From NCBI RefSeq assembly GCF_030758415.1, contig NZ_CP132334.1, positions 186,001 through 250,000 of the forward strand: a stretch of DNA of 64,000 nt, given 5' to 3'. Made by a program: the position numbers and the translations under genes. The notes below the pieces were generated by a model. The model had not been told where the DNA came from. It was given only the letters and a program-made list of their open reading frames with translations, and did no database searches. The first letter of the stretch is position 1; every line of letters starts with the position of its first letter. Shown here in pieces: positions 28,380 to 37,096 of the stretch. The stretch is from Parvularcula sp. IMCC14364. GTDB taxonomy: Bacteria > Pseudomonadota > Alphaproteobacteria > Caulobacterales > Parvularculaceae.

Positions 28380-28991
28380 GTGATCAGTAACGGGAAATCA
28401 GGCAACAGAACGAGCAGGATCAGCCGACGTTTTCTGAATAAGGAAAACGGCACGGCGACGCTTGAGTTTGCCATGCTTGCGCCAATATTTTTTGGGCTGC
28501 TGTTTTCGATTTTCGAAGCAGGTATGTATTTTTATTCTGTATCGGTTGTGGAAGAAGCTGTTAGCCGCGCGTCGCGTGTTGTGATGACAGGGCAGGCGCT
28601 GCAGGCGGCAGATGAAGACAACCCGAGTTGTACGTCCGAGAAAGACTGCTTCTATGAGAGGATCTGTGATGTGGTCAGCGTATTTGGCGGTTGCCAGTCG
28701 CGCCTGTCGATAGATGTCACCAGATTCAACTCCTGGGATGATCTCAACAATGATCTTTCGGACGCTTCGTGCGTTAACAGTACCGGCTATAATTACAATA
28801 ACCATGCATTCGAGCGTGGGGAGCAGCGGGATATAGTTCGTGTACGGGTATGTTATCTCATGAATATGGTGAATCCGGCGCTGGGTTTGAATCTTGCCAA
28901 GACGGAAGATGGCCAGCGGGCACTCATCACGACACATGTATTCAGAAACGAGCCTTTCGGCACATCCGGGAGTGAAGAAAATGAACGCTGA
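28380..28991 (+). CDS. TadE-like pilus assembly protein, paralogue of the 27071 gene
   Basis: 203 residues from a GTG start at 28380 with GGGGACAAGG directly upstream. NGTATLEFAMLAPIFFGLLFSIFEAG is the TadE motif in a single membrane helix (from about residue 23). The periplasmic part contains six or more cysteines. The C-terminal TTHVFRNEPFG segment repeats the SAIFRNEPYT segment of the other TadE-like protein. It overlaps the next gene by 11 bases. Confidence 0.73.
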   Translation: MISNGKSGNRTSRISRRFLNKENGTATLEFAMLAPIFFGLLFSIFEAGMYFYSVSVVEEAVSRASRVVMTGQALQAADEDNPSCTSEKDCFYERICDVVSVFGGCQSRLSIDVTRFNSWDDLNNDLSDASCVNSTGYNYNNHAFERGEQRDIVRVRVCYLMNMVNPALGLNLAKTEDGQRALITTHVFRNEPFGTSGSEENER

Positions 28992-29580
28992 GCTTCATAA
29001 GATTTTCAACCGGTTTGCCGGGCAACAGGACGGTATTGCTGCGGTAGAGTTCGCCATGATCCTGCCCATGGTCGCCATGCTGTTTTTCGGCATTGTCGAA
29101 TTTTCTGACGCGATGGCTGCCAACCGTAAGGCGGAACATGCGACAACCATGCTGGTCGATCTGGTATCCCAGGAAGAGTTCCTGACCGAGGATGAAATTG
29201 ATGGTATTTATACGGCTGTTGACCATGTCCTCGGGCCATATGGCATTCAGGAGCCACAAATGTGGGTGGCCAGTGTGACGATTGATGAAGATGACAAGCC
29301 AATCATCGACTGGAGCCTTGACCAGGATCTGGCGGAACCATTCGCCCGTGGGTCGGAATTTTCAGCTTTATCCGAAAGCGAGCTTGACCTCACCGGGCAC
29401 GATGCCCTGATAACTGAGGGCGCATCTTTGATCGTCGCCAAGATCGAGTTTGGCTACACATCATCCCTGACAAAATTCCACGTGGACTCGTTCACCTTGA
29501 GCAATCACGACACACGCTGGCCGCGCCGTGGCACCCAGATCGTCTATTGTGATGCATCTGATAATTGTTCAAACGAGTAA
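28981..29580 (+). CDS. TadE/TadG-type pilus assembly protein, paralogue of the 27704 gene
   Basis: 199 residues. QDGIAAVEFAMILPMVAMLFFG is the TadE-type membrane helix, followed by HATTMLVDLVSQEEFLTEDEI and a beta domain ending in NHDTRWPRRGTQIVYC. ATG 28981 is taken over an upstream in-frame start at 28894 because the upstream part reads as the other frame of the previous gene. Last gene of the cluster. Confidence 0.73.
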   Translation: MNAELHKIFNRFAGQQDGIAAVEFAMILPMVAMLFFGIVEFSDAMAANRKAEHATTMLVDLVSQEEFLTEDEIDGIYTAVDHVLGPYGIQEPQMWVASVTIDEDDKPIIDWSLDQDLAEPFARGSEFSALSESELDLTGHDALITEGASLIVAKIEFGYTSSLTKFHVDSFTLSNHDTRWPRRGTQIVYCDASDNCSNE

Positions 29581-29813
29581 AGCGCGCAGCTTCAGCCTGA
29601 TTTCACTTGACTTTTCAGGCTTCAGGCTTCTATTTCCCGCCTTTATAACGAAAAACGCGTAAAGTTTTTCCCGTCTGCCGGCACGCCCCCTTCTTGTTTA
29701 CTATATGAAGGACGGGGCCGGGGATCACCCGCCATCGGTGTAGCACACTCATGGCGGTTATTGTGCTGTGGTTTTGGCATAAAGCCCGAGGCAGATGGCA
29801 AAAAGGAGAAGCG

Positions 29814-31313
29814 ATGTTTGATAATTTGAGCGAACGACTTGGCGGCGTCTTTGAAAAGCTGCGCGGCAAGGGTGCCCTGACGGAGGCTGATGTTTCAGAG
29901 GCTCTGCGCGAAGTGCGCATTGCCCTGCTTGAGGCTGATGTTGCTTTGCCTGTTGCCCGGGAGTTCATCGGCAAGGTCAAGGAACGCGCCATTGGCGCGG
30001 AAGTCCTGCGCTCCGTCACCCCCGGACAGCAGGTCGTCAAGATTGTGCACGACGCCCTGATTGACATGCTCGGCGGCAAGGATGTGGAAAACACGCTCAA
30101 TCTGGCTGTTACGCCGCCAGCCGCCATACTGATGGTGGGCTTGCAGGGCTCTGGTAAAACAACATCGACCGCCAAAATTGCGCTGCGTCTGCAAAAGAAA
30201 GAACGCAAGAAAGTCCTGATGGCGTCCCTCGATACCCGTCGTCCGGCCGCGCAGGAGCAGTTGAAAATTCTGGGTGAACAGGCAGAGGTCAAAACCCTCC
30301 CAATCATCGCCGGGCAGTCTCCGGTAGATATAGCCAGACGGGCGATGGAAGCAGGGCGCCTTGGCGGCTATGATGTGGTCATGCTCGACACGGCGGGTCG
30401 TCTGTCCATTGATGAACAACTGATGGCGGAAGTGGCTGAAATCCACACTATTGCCAGCCCGGCGGAAACGCTTCTTGTGGTTGACTCGCTCACAGGTCAG
30501 GATGCGGTGCAAACGGCGGAGAAATTCAAAGCCCGTGTGCCGGTCTCCGGTGTTGTCATGACACGGATTGACGGTGATGGCCGCGGCGGTGCTGCGCTGT
30601 CCATGCGGGCAGTGACCGGCGCACCTATCAAACTTATCGGTATTGGTGAAAAACTGGATGCGCTGGATACGTTTGATCCTGAACGTATGGCTGGCCGCAT
30701 CTTGGGCATGGGTGATATCGTTGCCCTTGTTGAGAAAGCCTCTGATGAAGTTGACGAGGAAAAAGCCAGAAAAATGCAGAAGAAGCTCGCCAAAGGCAGC
30801 TTTGATCTGGATGATCTGGCCGATCAGTTCAAGCAGATGCGCAATATGGGTGGCCTTGGGGCCATCATGGGCCTGATGCCCGGTATGGGCAAAATGAAGA
30901 AGGCCGTCGATGCTGCCGGTGGTTTTGACAACAAGGAAATACTGCATCAAGAGGCAATCATCAGCTCCATGACGAAAAAGGAGCGCAAGAATCCCAAATT
31001 GATGAATGCATCGCGCAAGCGCCGCGTTGCCTCAGGGGCTGGCGTCAGTGTTCAGGAGGTCAACAAATTGCTCAAAGCCTATCAGGGTATGGCAACCATG
31101 ATGAAAAAGATGGGCAAAAAGGGTGGCAAGAAAGGTCTTGCTTCCATGATGGGCGCGATGGGTGGCGGGATGCCTCCCGGCGGCATGGGGGGAGGTATGC
31201 CCCCCGGCCTTGGCGGCGGAGGTCTGCCGGGTCTTGGCAGTGGGCAACTGCCACCAGATCTCGATCCGTCAAAGCTGGGCTTGCCCGGTCTTGGTGCTCC
31301 GAAGAAGAAATAA
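29814..31313 (+). CDS. ffh: Signal recognition particle protein Ffh
   Basis: 499 residues. GTPase that binds 4.5S RNA and signal sequences and targets nascent membrane proteins to FtsY. The N domain is followed by the G domain with GLQGSGKTTSTAKIA (P-loop), DTAGR, and RIDGDGRGGAALS in place of the usual TKLDGD-type motif. The Met-rich M domain includes MGGLGAIMGLMPGMGKMKK. The C-terminus is an unusually long Gly/Met/Pro-rich stretch. AAAAGGAG precedes ATG 29814. It heads the ffh-rpsP-rimM-trmD-rplS string typical of many Proteobacteria. Confidence 0.95.
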   Translation: MFDNLSERLGGVFEKLRGKGALTEADVSEALREVRIALLEADVALPVAREFIGKVKERAIGAEVLRSVTPGQQVVKIVHDALIDMLGGKDVENTLNLAVTPPAAILMVGLQGSGKTTSTAKIALRLQKKERKKVLMASLDTRRPAAQEQLKILGEQAEVKTLPIIAGQSPVDIARRAMEAGRLGGYDVVMLDTAGRLSIDEQLMAEVAEIHTIASPAETLLVVDSLTGQDAVQTAEKFKARVPVSGVVMTRIDGDGRGGAALSMRAVTGAPIKLIGIGEKLDALDTFDPERMAGRILGMGDIVALVEKASDEVDEEKARKMQKKLAKGSFDLDDLADQFKQMRNMGGLGAIMGLMPGMGKMKKAVDAAGGFDNKEILHQEAIISSMTKKERKNPKLMNASRKRRVASGAGVSVQEVNKLLKAYQGMATMMKKMGKKGGKKGLASMMGAMGGGMPPGGMGGGMPPGLGGGGLPGLGSGQLPPDLDPSKLGLPGLGAPKKK

Positions 31314-31356
31314 TTGACAGTTTACAGACAAAAATCATGAAGAAGGAAAAACAATC

Positions 31357-31794
31357 ATGGCATTGAAAATCAGACTGGCCCGTGGGGGCTCAAAGAAACG
31401 TCCGTACTATCACGTTGTGGTGGCAGATGTGCGCGCGCCGCGTGATGGTCGCTTTATTGAGAAAGTGGGGGCCTATAACCCTCTTCTGGCAAAAGACGAC
31501 GAGCAGCGTTTCACAATCAAGGAAGAGCGCGTGAAGCATTGGCTTTCAAAAGGTGCCAAGCCGACAGATCGTGTTGCACGCTTCCTCGCCAATGGTGGCC
31601 TAGTGGAATGGCAGGCTGGCAACAACCCCAACAAGGCGAAGCCAGGCAAGAAAGCCCAGGAGCGGATTGCTGAAAAAGAAGCGGCAGAAGAAGCAAAGCG
31701 CGAAGCTGAGGCAGCTGCCAAAGCAGAAGCAGAAGCAGAAGCTGCCGCCGCTGAACCTGCAGAAGATGCAGCAGCCGAAGAGAAAGCTGAATAG
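31357..31794 (+). CDS. rpsP: 30S ribosomal protein S16
   Basis: 145 residues. The N-terminal 80 residues are canonical S16 ([20 protein letters not shown], then [11 protein letters not shown]). The C-terminal 50 are a low-complexity Ala/Glu/Lys tail, common in alphaproteobacterial S16. GAAGGAAAAACA precedes ATG 31357. Confidence 0.95.
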   Translation: MALKIRLARGGSKKRPYYHVVVADVRAPRDGRFIEKVGAYNPLLAKDDEQRFTIKEERVKHWLSKGAKPTDRVARFLANGGLVEWQAGNNPNKAKPGKKAQERIAEKEAAEEAKREAEAAAKAEAEAEAAAAEPAEDAAAEEKAE

Positions 31795-31878
31795 TCAGCT
31801 TTCAGCGCGTATTTTCTCAGTGCAGAAGCGCCTCTCCCTCCTTTTGGGGAAGAGGTGCCCTGCAGAGGCGGAGGGGCC

Positions 31879-32424
31879 ATGAGCAAACGTATCTGCCTTG
31901 GTGCCATTGCCGGTGCTCACGGTGTGCGTGGTGAATTCAAGGTCAAGTCGTTTACGGCGAGGCCGGAAGATATTGCCGTATACGGACCGCTTGAATCTGA
32001 AAAGGGCGACCGTCATTTCACACTTGCGCTGGTGCGCCCGGCCAAGCCAACCCTGTTCGTTGCGCGTGCGCCTGAAATCAAGACGCGCGAAGAAGCGGAA
32101 GACCTGAAGGGCACAAAACTTTTTGTCTCACGCGATATGTTGCCGCCACCGGATGAAGATGAGTTTTATTACGAGGATCTTGTTGGATTATCGGTGCAGA
32201 CGGTTGAGGGCAAACCATACGGCAAAGTAAAGGCTGTGCTGAACCACGGCGCCGGCGATATTCTGGAAATATCGCAAATACCTGACATTAAAGGCACGGG
32301 ATTGATCCCGTTCACCAGGCAAGATGTGCCGACGATAGATTTTGCGTCAGGCGTTGTCGTGGTCGTCGCTCCTTTGCTTGATATGGATGAGCCGGAAGAT
32401 GCCCCGCCAGAGAGTAAAACATGA
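31879..32424 (+). CDS. rimM: Ribosome maturation factor RimM
   Basis: 181 residues. Binds S19 and helps mature the 30S head. The N-terminal barrel has LGAIAGAHGVRGEFKVKSF; the PRC-barrel C-terminal domain has FYYEDLVGLSVQTVEG and IPFTRQDVP. ATG 31879 follows GGCGGAGGGG. The stop overlaps the trmD ATG. Confidence 0.93.
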   Translation: MSKRICLGAIAGAHGVRGEFKVKSFTARPEDIAVYGPLESEKGDRHFTLALVRPAKPTLFVARAPEIKTREEAEDLKGTKLFVSRDMLPPPDEDEFYYEDLVGLSVQTVEGKPYGKVKAVLNHGAGDILEISQIPDIKGTGLIPFTRQDVPTIDFASGVVVVVAPLLDMDEPEDAPPESKT

Positions 32425-33143
32425 CCTGGCAAGCGACAATTCTGACGATTTTCCCCGATGCGTTTCCGGGCATCCTCGACATTTCTGTCATTGGACGCGC
32501 CCGCGCCGAAGGCTTGTGGTCGCTCGAGACGGTAGATATCCGCCAGTTTGGATCGGGCAAACACAAGGATGTGGATGATACACCCGCGGGTGGTGGCGCA
32601 GGGATGGTGATGCGGGCAGATGTCCTGGCAACGGCTATCGACAGCGTTGACATGGTATCGCGGCCTCTCATCTATCTCTCGCCGCGGGGCAAACCGTTAA
32701 CCCAGTCCCGGGTGCGGGATCTGGCAACAGGACCAGGCTTGGTTCTGCTCGCGGGGCGTTTTGAAGGCATTGATGAGCGTGTGCTGCAACAGAGAAATAT
32801 TGAAGAAGTGAGCCTGGGAGATTTCGTGCTCGCTGGCGGAGAAGTTGCGGCGATGGCGCTCACGGAGGCTTGCGTGCGGCTCATTCCCGGTGTATTAGGC
32901 GCGGCTCAATCGCCAGAGGAAGAAAGTTTCGAAGGCGGTTTGCTGGAATATCCCCAGTACACCAGACCGAGGGAGTTCGAGGGAAAAAAAATCCCCGAAA
33001 TACTTCTGTCAGGAGACCACGGAAAAATAGCCGACTGGCGTCGGCAACAGGCATTGGAAATAACACGCGCGCGACGACCCGATCTGCTGAAAGACGAAGC
33101 GGGGTCCAATCCGGCAGAAAACACAAAGGAAGAAGACCAGTGA
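32421..33143 (+). CDS. trmD: tRNA (guanine-N1)-methyltransferase TrmD
   Basis: 240 residues. Methylates G37 of tRNAs. SPOUT-fold motifs visible are [29 protein letters not shown] and the trefoil-knot segments [14 protein letters not shown] and [13 protein letters not shown]. Starts at an ATGA overlap with rimM and ends overlapping the GTG of rplS. Confidence 0.95.
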   Translation: MTWQATILTIFPDAFPGILDISVIGRARAEGLWSLETVDIRQFGSGKHKDVDDTPAGGGAGMVMRADVLATAIDSVDMVSRPLIYLSPRGKPLTQSRVRDLATGPGLVLLAGRFEGIDERVLQQRNIEEVSLGDFVLAGGEVAAMALTEACVRLIPGVLGAAQSPEEESFEGGLLEYPQYTRPREFEGKKIPEILLSGDHGKIADWRRQQALEITRARRPDLLKDEAGSNPAENTKEEDQ

Positions 33144-33514
33144 ATATCATTGAAGAGCTCGAACAGGAGCACATGGCAGAACTTGGCAAGGAAGTCCCGG
33201 AATTCAACGCCGGTGACACGTTGCGCGTCAGCGTGAAAGTGCGTGAAGGCGAACGTGAGCGTGTGCAGGCCTTTGAAGGCGTCTGTATTGCGCGCTCCGG
33301 CCGGGGATTGAACGAGACATTTACCGTGCGCAAAATCTCCTTCGGTGAAGGTGTCGAGCGTGTTTTCCCGATTTTCTCACCGCTGGTAGATAAAGTCGAT
33401 GTGGTCCGCCGTGGCCGCGTGCGTCGTGCGAAACTTTACTATCTGCGTGGTCGAACAGGCCGGGCCGCACGGATCACTGAAAAGCAGGATTTCAAGAAGA
33501 AAAAAGCCGACTGA
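33140..33514 (+). CDS. rplS: 50S ribosomal protein L19
   Basis: 124 residues. Standard L19 with [34 protein letters not shown] and [18 protein letters not shown]. The start is a GTG at 33140 overlapping the trmD stop, with AAAGGAAGAAG upstream. A strong terminator follows about 35 bases after the stop. Confidence 0.94.
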   Translation: MNIIEELEQEHMAELGKEVPEFNAGDTLRVSVKVREGERERVQAFEGVCIARSGRGLNETFTVRKISFGEGVERVFPIFSPLVDKVDVVRRGRVRRAKLYYLRGRTGRAARITEKQDFKKKKAD

Positions 33515-33549
33515 AGCTGAGGCAGGCATTTTCAGCAGCCGTTCTATTG

Positions 33550-33579
33550 AAAAAAAGGTGGTCCATGGCCACCTTTTTT
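33550..33579 (+). terminator. Rho-independent terminator after rplS
   Basis: A stem of AAAAAAGGTGG with CCACCTTTTTT and a 7-base loop (TCCATGG) ends the ribosomal/tRNA-maturation operon. The A/T run on both sides makes it potentially bidirectional. Confidence 0.85.
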
Positions 33580-33674
33580 ATTGCGTCATGAGTTGTTGAA
33601 ATACCTCAAATGAGGCAATTGCCTATCAAACCTTTTCGCGGGATACTGCATCTTGAGGGGAAGAGGAAAGAAGA

Positions 33675-34280
33675 ATGAAACTGCTGCAAAAGATCATGAC
33701 GGGTTTCGCGGCCTTCATGGTGATTATTTATATCGCCGGGTTCTTTCTCGATGATGAGGTGTCACTCACGCGCAATATCCTGATTGAAGCGCCCCGCGAG
33801 CAGGTCTTCGAGCTTGTTGCCGATTTCAATAACTGGAACGCGTGGTCACCGTGGAATGCGTTCGACCCTGATGCGATTTACGATGTCACCGGCATGGATC
33901 GCGGGCAACGCATGGTCTGGGCGTCAGATCACCCTGCGATAGGTGAGGGTGCGCAGACAGTGGTTTTCTATGAGCCGCCGAGAATGATCGAAACCCGGCT
34001 TGATCTTGGTGGTTGGGGCGACGGCTACGGCGCTTTTGTCCTTATTGAGAATGAAAAAACAGACAGCACACGGATCTACTGGCAATATAATGGTGAGATG
34101 CGGCGCGGCAAGCCTTTCCTGCTAAAGCCAGTACACACATATTACGGCCTGTTCATGGATGAAATGCTGGCACCAACTTATGAACGCGGGCTCCAGCAGT
34201 TGAAAGAGCTGGCAGAGAGACAGGACCTCTCTGCTGCCATGGCAGATGCAGAGCTGGAAGAAGCGTTGCCGCCTCAATAG
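33675..34280 (+). CDS. SRPBCC-family (polyketide cyclase-like) protein, membrane-anchored
   Basis: 201 residues. An N-terminal membrane helix (IMTGFAAFMVIIYIAGFFL) is followed by an SRPBCC domain starting at SLTRNILIEAPREQVFELV and NNWNAWSPWNAF. The fold binds hydrophobic ligands; the ligand is unknown. The gene converges on and overlaps the PhoD-like gene by 7 bases at their 3' ends. GGGGAAGAGGAAAGA precedes ATG 33675. Confidence 0.78.
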   Translation: MKLLQKIMTGFAAFMVIIYIAGFFLDDEVSLTRNILIEAPREQVFELVADFNNWNAWSPWNAFDPDAIYDVTGMDRGQRMVWASDHPAIGEGAQTVVFYEPPRMIETRLDLGGWGDGYGAFVLIENEKTDSTRIYWQYNGEMRRGKPFLLKPVHTYYGLFMDEMLAPTYERGLQQLKELAERQDLSAAMADAELEEALPPQ

Positions 34281-35440
34281 GCGGGCCTTAGCTCCGTTAG
34301 CGGAATAATCTGCTCTCTTACCGTCTCACCGGTTTTACTGGTCAGGCGCAAGGAAACAACTTCCTGCTCCCAGTCTATATCCACGATCCCGAAATTTTCA
34401 TCATAGAACATTTCGCCAATGCGATGCGGTCCGGCTTCCTGTCTGAAGTCGGGACTGGTCACATCCAGCCAGGCGCTTAACGGGGCATTTAGCGAAGAAG
34501 ACGTTACTTCGTAGAGTGGATATGTTGTGACGAGGTTGCGCCGGTATATGCCCCCTGCATGGCGGTCGCCAGAAACAAAGATCACATTTTCTGCTCCGGT
34601 AGCCGTAATCGTCGCATAAAGTTTTTCGCGCTCTTTGGGTAATGTGCGCCAGGCCTCCCAGCCATGTCCGTCAGCAATTACCTGAATGGAAGAGGCAATG
34701 ATGCGCAGGTCTGCCGGTTTGCGCAGCTCCTGCGTCAGCCATAGCCATTGTTCGTTCCCAAGCATTGTCTTGGTAACATCAGTATCCGGTAGATAACGCT
34801 CTTTGCCCGGCGCATTGCGCTCATTGGTCTCTTTCAGGTCTGAGCGAAAGAAGCGCGTATCCAGCATCAGGATCTGAACCCGCTTGCCGTCTTCGCTGCC
34901 AATCATTCGGGAGTCGTAAATGCCGGGGCGTGCCCTGACAGGGCTGTTTTCAGGCACCGCCCAGACATCCTCGAAAAGAGCTTCTGCATCTTCCCGATAC
35001 TGAAAACTGGCACCATTATCGTTCAAGCCAAAATCATGATCGTCCCACGTCACCAGCAACGGCGTCTCCTGGCGAAAAGCTGCAAAGGGCTTGCTTTCGG
35101 CAAGTTTCGCATAGGCTTCGTGCAATTCTGGCAGGCCTGGCTCACCGGAATAATTGTCTCCATACACATTATCCCCGATAAACAGGAAAACATCAGGCTC
35201 GGAGCGGGCGACAGAATTCCAGATGGACTGGTCGTCTTCCTGCTTCAGGCAGGAGCCGAAGGCGATGCGGGTGATGGTCTGGGTTGTGTCCAGCATGGCT
35301 GAAGGCATGGGGGTGACGCGGGCTGTTGCGGGGCCTTTGATACCTTCTTCAGATGCGGGCGTTGTTGGCGCTGGCGTGGAAGTACAGGCCGCAATCGCGA
35401 ATACTGAGCCAGCCGCGATTACTTTAGAAAAACGCATCAT
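34274..35440 (-). CDS. PhoD-like metallophosphatase lipoprotein
   Basis: 388 residues. Lipoprotein signal with lipobox IAAC near residues 16-19. Metallophosphatase motifs include FGSCL, FLFIGDNVYGDN, TWDDHDFGLNDNG and FVSGDRHAGG, the set that binds Fe and Ca in PhoD-type phosphodiesterases and alkaline phosphatases. It is shorter than classical PhoD and resembles the short alkaline phosphatase D-family proteins. It probably faces the periplasm, tethered to a membrane. Confidence 0.83.
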   Translation of the reverse strand: MMRFSKVIAAGSVFAIAACTSTPAPTTPASEEGIKGPATARVTPMPSAMLDTTQTITRIAFGSCLKQEDDQSIWNSVARSEPDVFLFIGDNVYGDNYSGEPGLPELHEAYAKLAESKPFAAFRQETPLLVTWDDHDFGLNDNGASFQYREDAEALFEDVWAVPENSPVRARPGIYDSRMIGSEDGKRVQILMLDTRFFRSDLKETNERNAPGKERYLPDTDVTKTMLGNEQWLWLTQELRKPADLRIIASSIQVIADGHGWEAWRTLPKEREKLYATITATGAENVIFVSGDRHAGGIYRRNLVTTYPLYEVTSSSLNAPLSAWLDVTSPDFRQEAGPHRIGEMFYDENFGIVDIDWEQEVVSLRLTSKTGETVREQIIPLTELRPAY

Positions 35441-35527
35441 TTCATTATCCCTCGGCAGTTTACGGGACCAGTCATAGGCGGGTGACGTGACAGTTTGGTG
35501 TCAGGCCCGCCTTTTATCCTGCTCGCG

Positions 35528-36949
35528 TTACTCGGTGGCGCGCGCGTCTTCCGTTTCTTCAGCGCGAAAGTTGCCTTCCATATTGGCAGCCATCCAGACG
35601 AATGCCGCATAGGCAGCAACATTTTGTGCAATATCGTCAGGGTCGATCTTGTCGAGTGTATCGTCGGGTGTGTGATGAAGGTCGAAATAATCCCAGCCAT
35701 TTTGCTTCAGGGTGACAACCGGCACGCCGCGTTGGCGGATCGGGCCCATGTCTGGTCCGCCAGAGGCCATGTTCCCGCCCGGGCTGATGCCCAGCGGGGA
35801 GAGAACTTTCAGCATTTCAGCCGCGCGGTCCAGCTTGTCTTCGCCGAAACGTGTTTCAAACCGCCAGATCTGGCCAGCGCCAAAATCTGACTCCGCCCCC
35901 ACAATGTGCCGGTCAAGGTCATCAGCATATTGTGCAGCATAGGCGCGGGCACCATAAAGGCCCACTTCTTCGGCACCGAACATGACAACCCGGATTGTGC
36001 GTTCCGGCCGACGGCCTGTCTCACGGATATGGTCGATAATCATCTTGCCCGCTCCAACAGTAATGCCAACGCCCGCGCCATCATCAACGGCGCCTGTGCC
36101 AAGGTCCCAACTGTCCAGATGTCCGCCAATGACAACAATCTCGTCACTTTTGCCGGGGATTTCTGCCACAACATTGCCCGAAGGGCGCATACCGGGGGAT
36201 TGCACATCAATCGCCAGCCAGACGGTTACCTGGTCGGTGCGCTCAAGGGCGCGTTGCAACTGGTCAGCATCAGGGGCCGAAAGTGCGGCGATTGGCACCT
36301 TGGGTACATCAGTGTCGTACCGCATCTGTCCGGTATGCGGGAACCTGCGCTGGCTGGTGCCCACAGACCGGATAAGGGCCGCCGCAGCGCCGCGTTTCCC
36401 CGCCTCATTGGCCGCCCCAGAGCGTTTCTGCACCGCAACACCATAGCCAGAGCCGTCCTGTGTGCGGGTCATGTATTCGTCAACAAAGACAATTTTGCCT
36501 TCCAAACCGGTCATGGGGGCATCGCGCAGGGCCTGCAATGTTTCAAACCGAACGATCTCAGCTTCAACACCTTCATCTGGCGTTGCTACACTACCGCCAA
36601 GCGCCGTTATTCTCAGCTTCTGTGGATAAGGGGCGACAATTTCTGCATCTTCAAAGCTGCGCTCCCAATAGGGGATTTCGAATGGTTCAATGCGAACATT
36701 CTTGAACCCCAGCTCCTTGAATTTGGCGCCGCCCCATTCCCGGGCACGCTCTTCTGCTTCCGAGCCAGCCAGCCGCGGACCAATCTCTGTCGTCAGGCTT
36801 TCGACAACTTCATAACCGATTGTGCTATCGAGACTTTTCTCAATCAGGTCAGCAGCCTCGTTCTCAATGCGAGGCTTGATATAGTCTTGCGCCAGAGAAG
36901 GTTGGGCGATCAGGCCCAAAAAAACTGCAGATATGGCGAAACGGCGCAT
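35528..36949 (-). CDS. M28-family zinc metallopeptidase, exported
   Basis: 473 residues from the ATG at 36949, which has GGGAG upstream and a clear signal peptide (RRFAISAVFLGLIAQPSLAQ). A PA-type insert (residues about 120-250) precedes the M28 catalytic domain with GGHLDSWDLGTGAVDDGAG (His/Asp zinc ligands), FGAEEVGLYGA (catalytic Glu pair) and DLHHTPDDTLD (last His). Likely a periplasmic aminopeptidase or carboxypeptidase. An in-frame start 54 bases upstream lacks signal peptide logic. Confidence 0.87.
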   Translation of the reverse strand: MRRFAISAVFLGLIAQPSLAQDYIKPRIENEAADLIEKSLDSTIGYEVVESLTTEIGPRLAGSEAEERAREWGGAKFKELGFKNVRIEPFEIPYWERSFEDAEIVAPYPQKLRITALGGSVATPDEGVEAEIVRFETLQALRDAPMTGLEGKIVFVDEYMTRTQDGSGYGVAVQKRSGAANEAGKRGAAAALIRSVGTSQRRFPHTGQMRYDTDVPKVPIAALSAPDADQLQRALERTDQVTVWLAIDVQSPGMRPSGNVVAEIPGKSDEIVVIGGHLDSWDLGTGAVDDGAGVGITVGAGKMIIDHIRETGRRPERTIRVVMFGAEEVGLYGARAYAAQYADDLDRHIVGAESDFGAGQIWRFETRFGEDKLDRAAEMLKVLSPLGISPGGNMASGGPDMGPIRQRGVPVVTLKQNGWDYFDLHHTPDDTLDKIDPDDIAQNVAAYAAFVWMAANMEGNFRAEETEDARATE

Positions 36950-37096
36950 GAAAATCTCCCTGAACAGTGAATGAGGCCCTCTTAACAGGCCCAAAAGCAA
37001 CACGCAAAGACAAGAATGCGTGTGAGGTCGGTAAATCTATTAACCCCCCTGCAACCTTCTGTTAAGGTGACATTAACCAGTGGGGAATTTGTGAAG

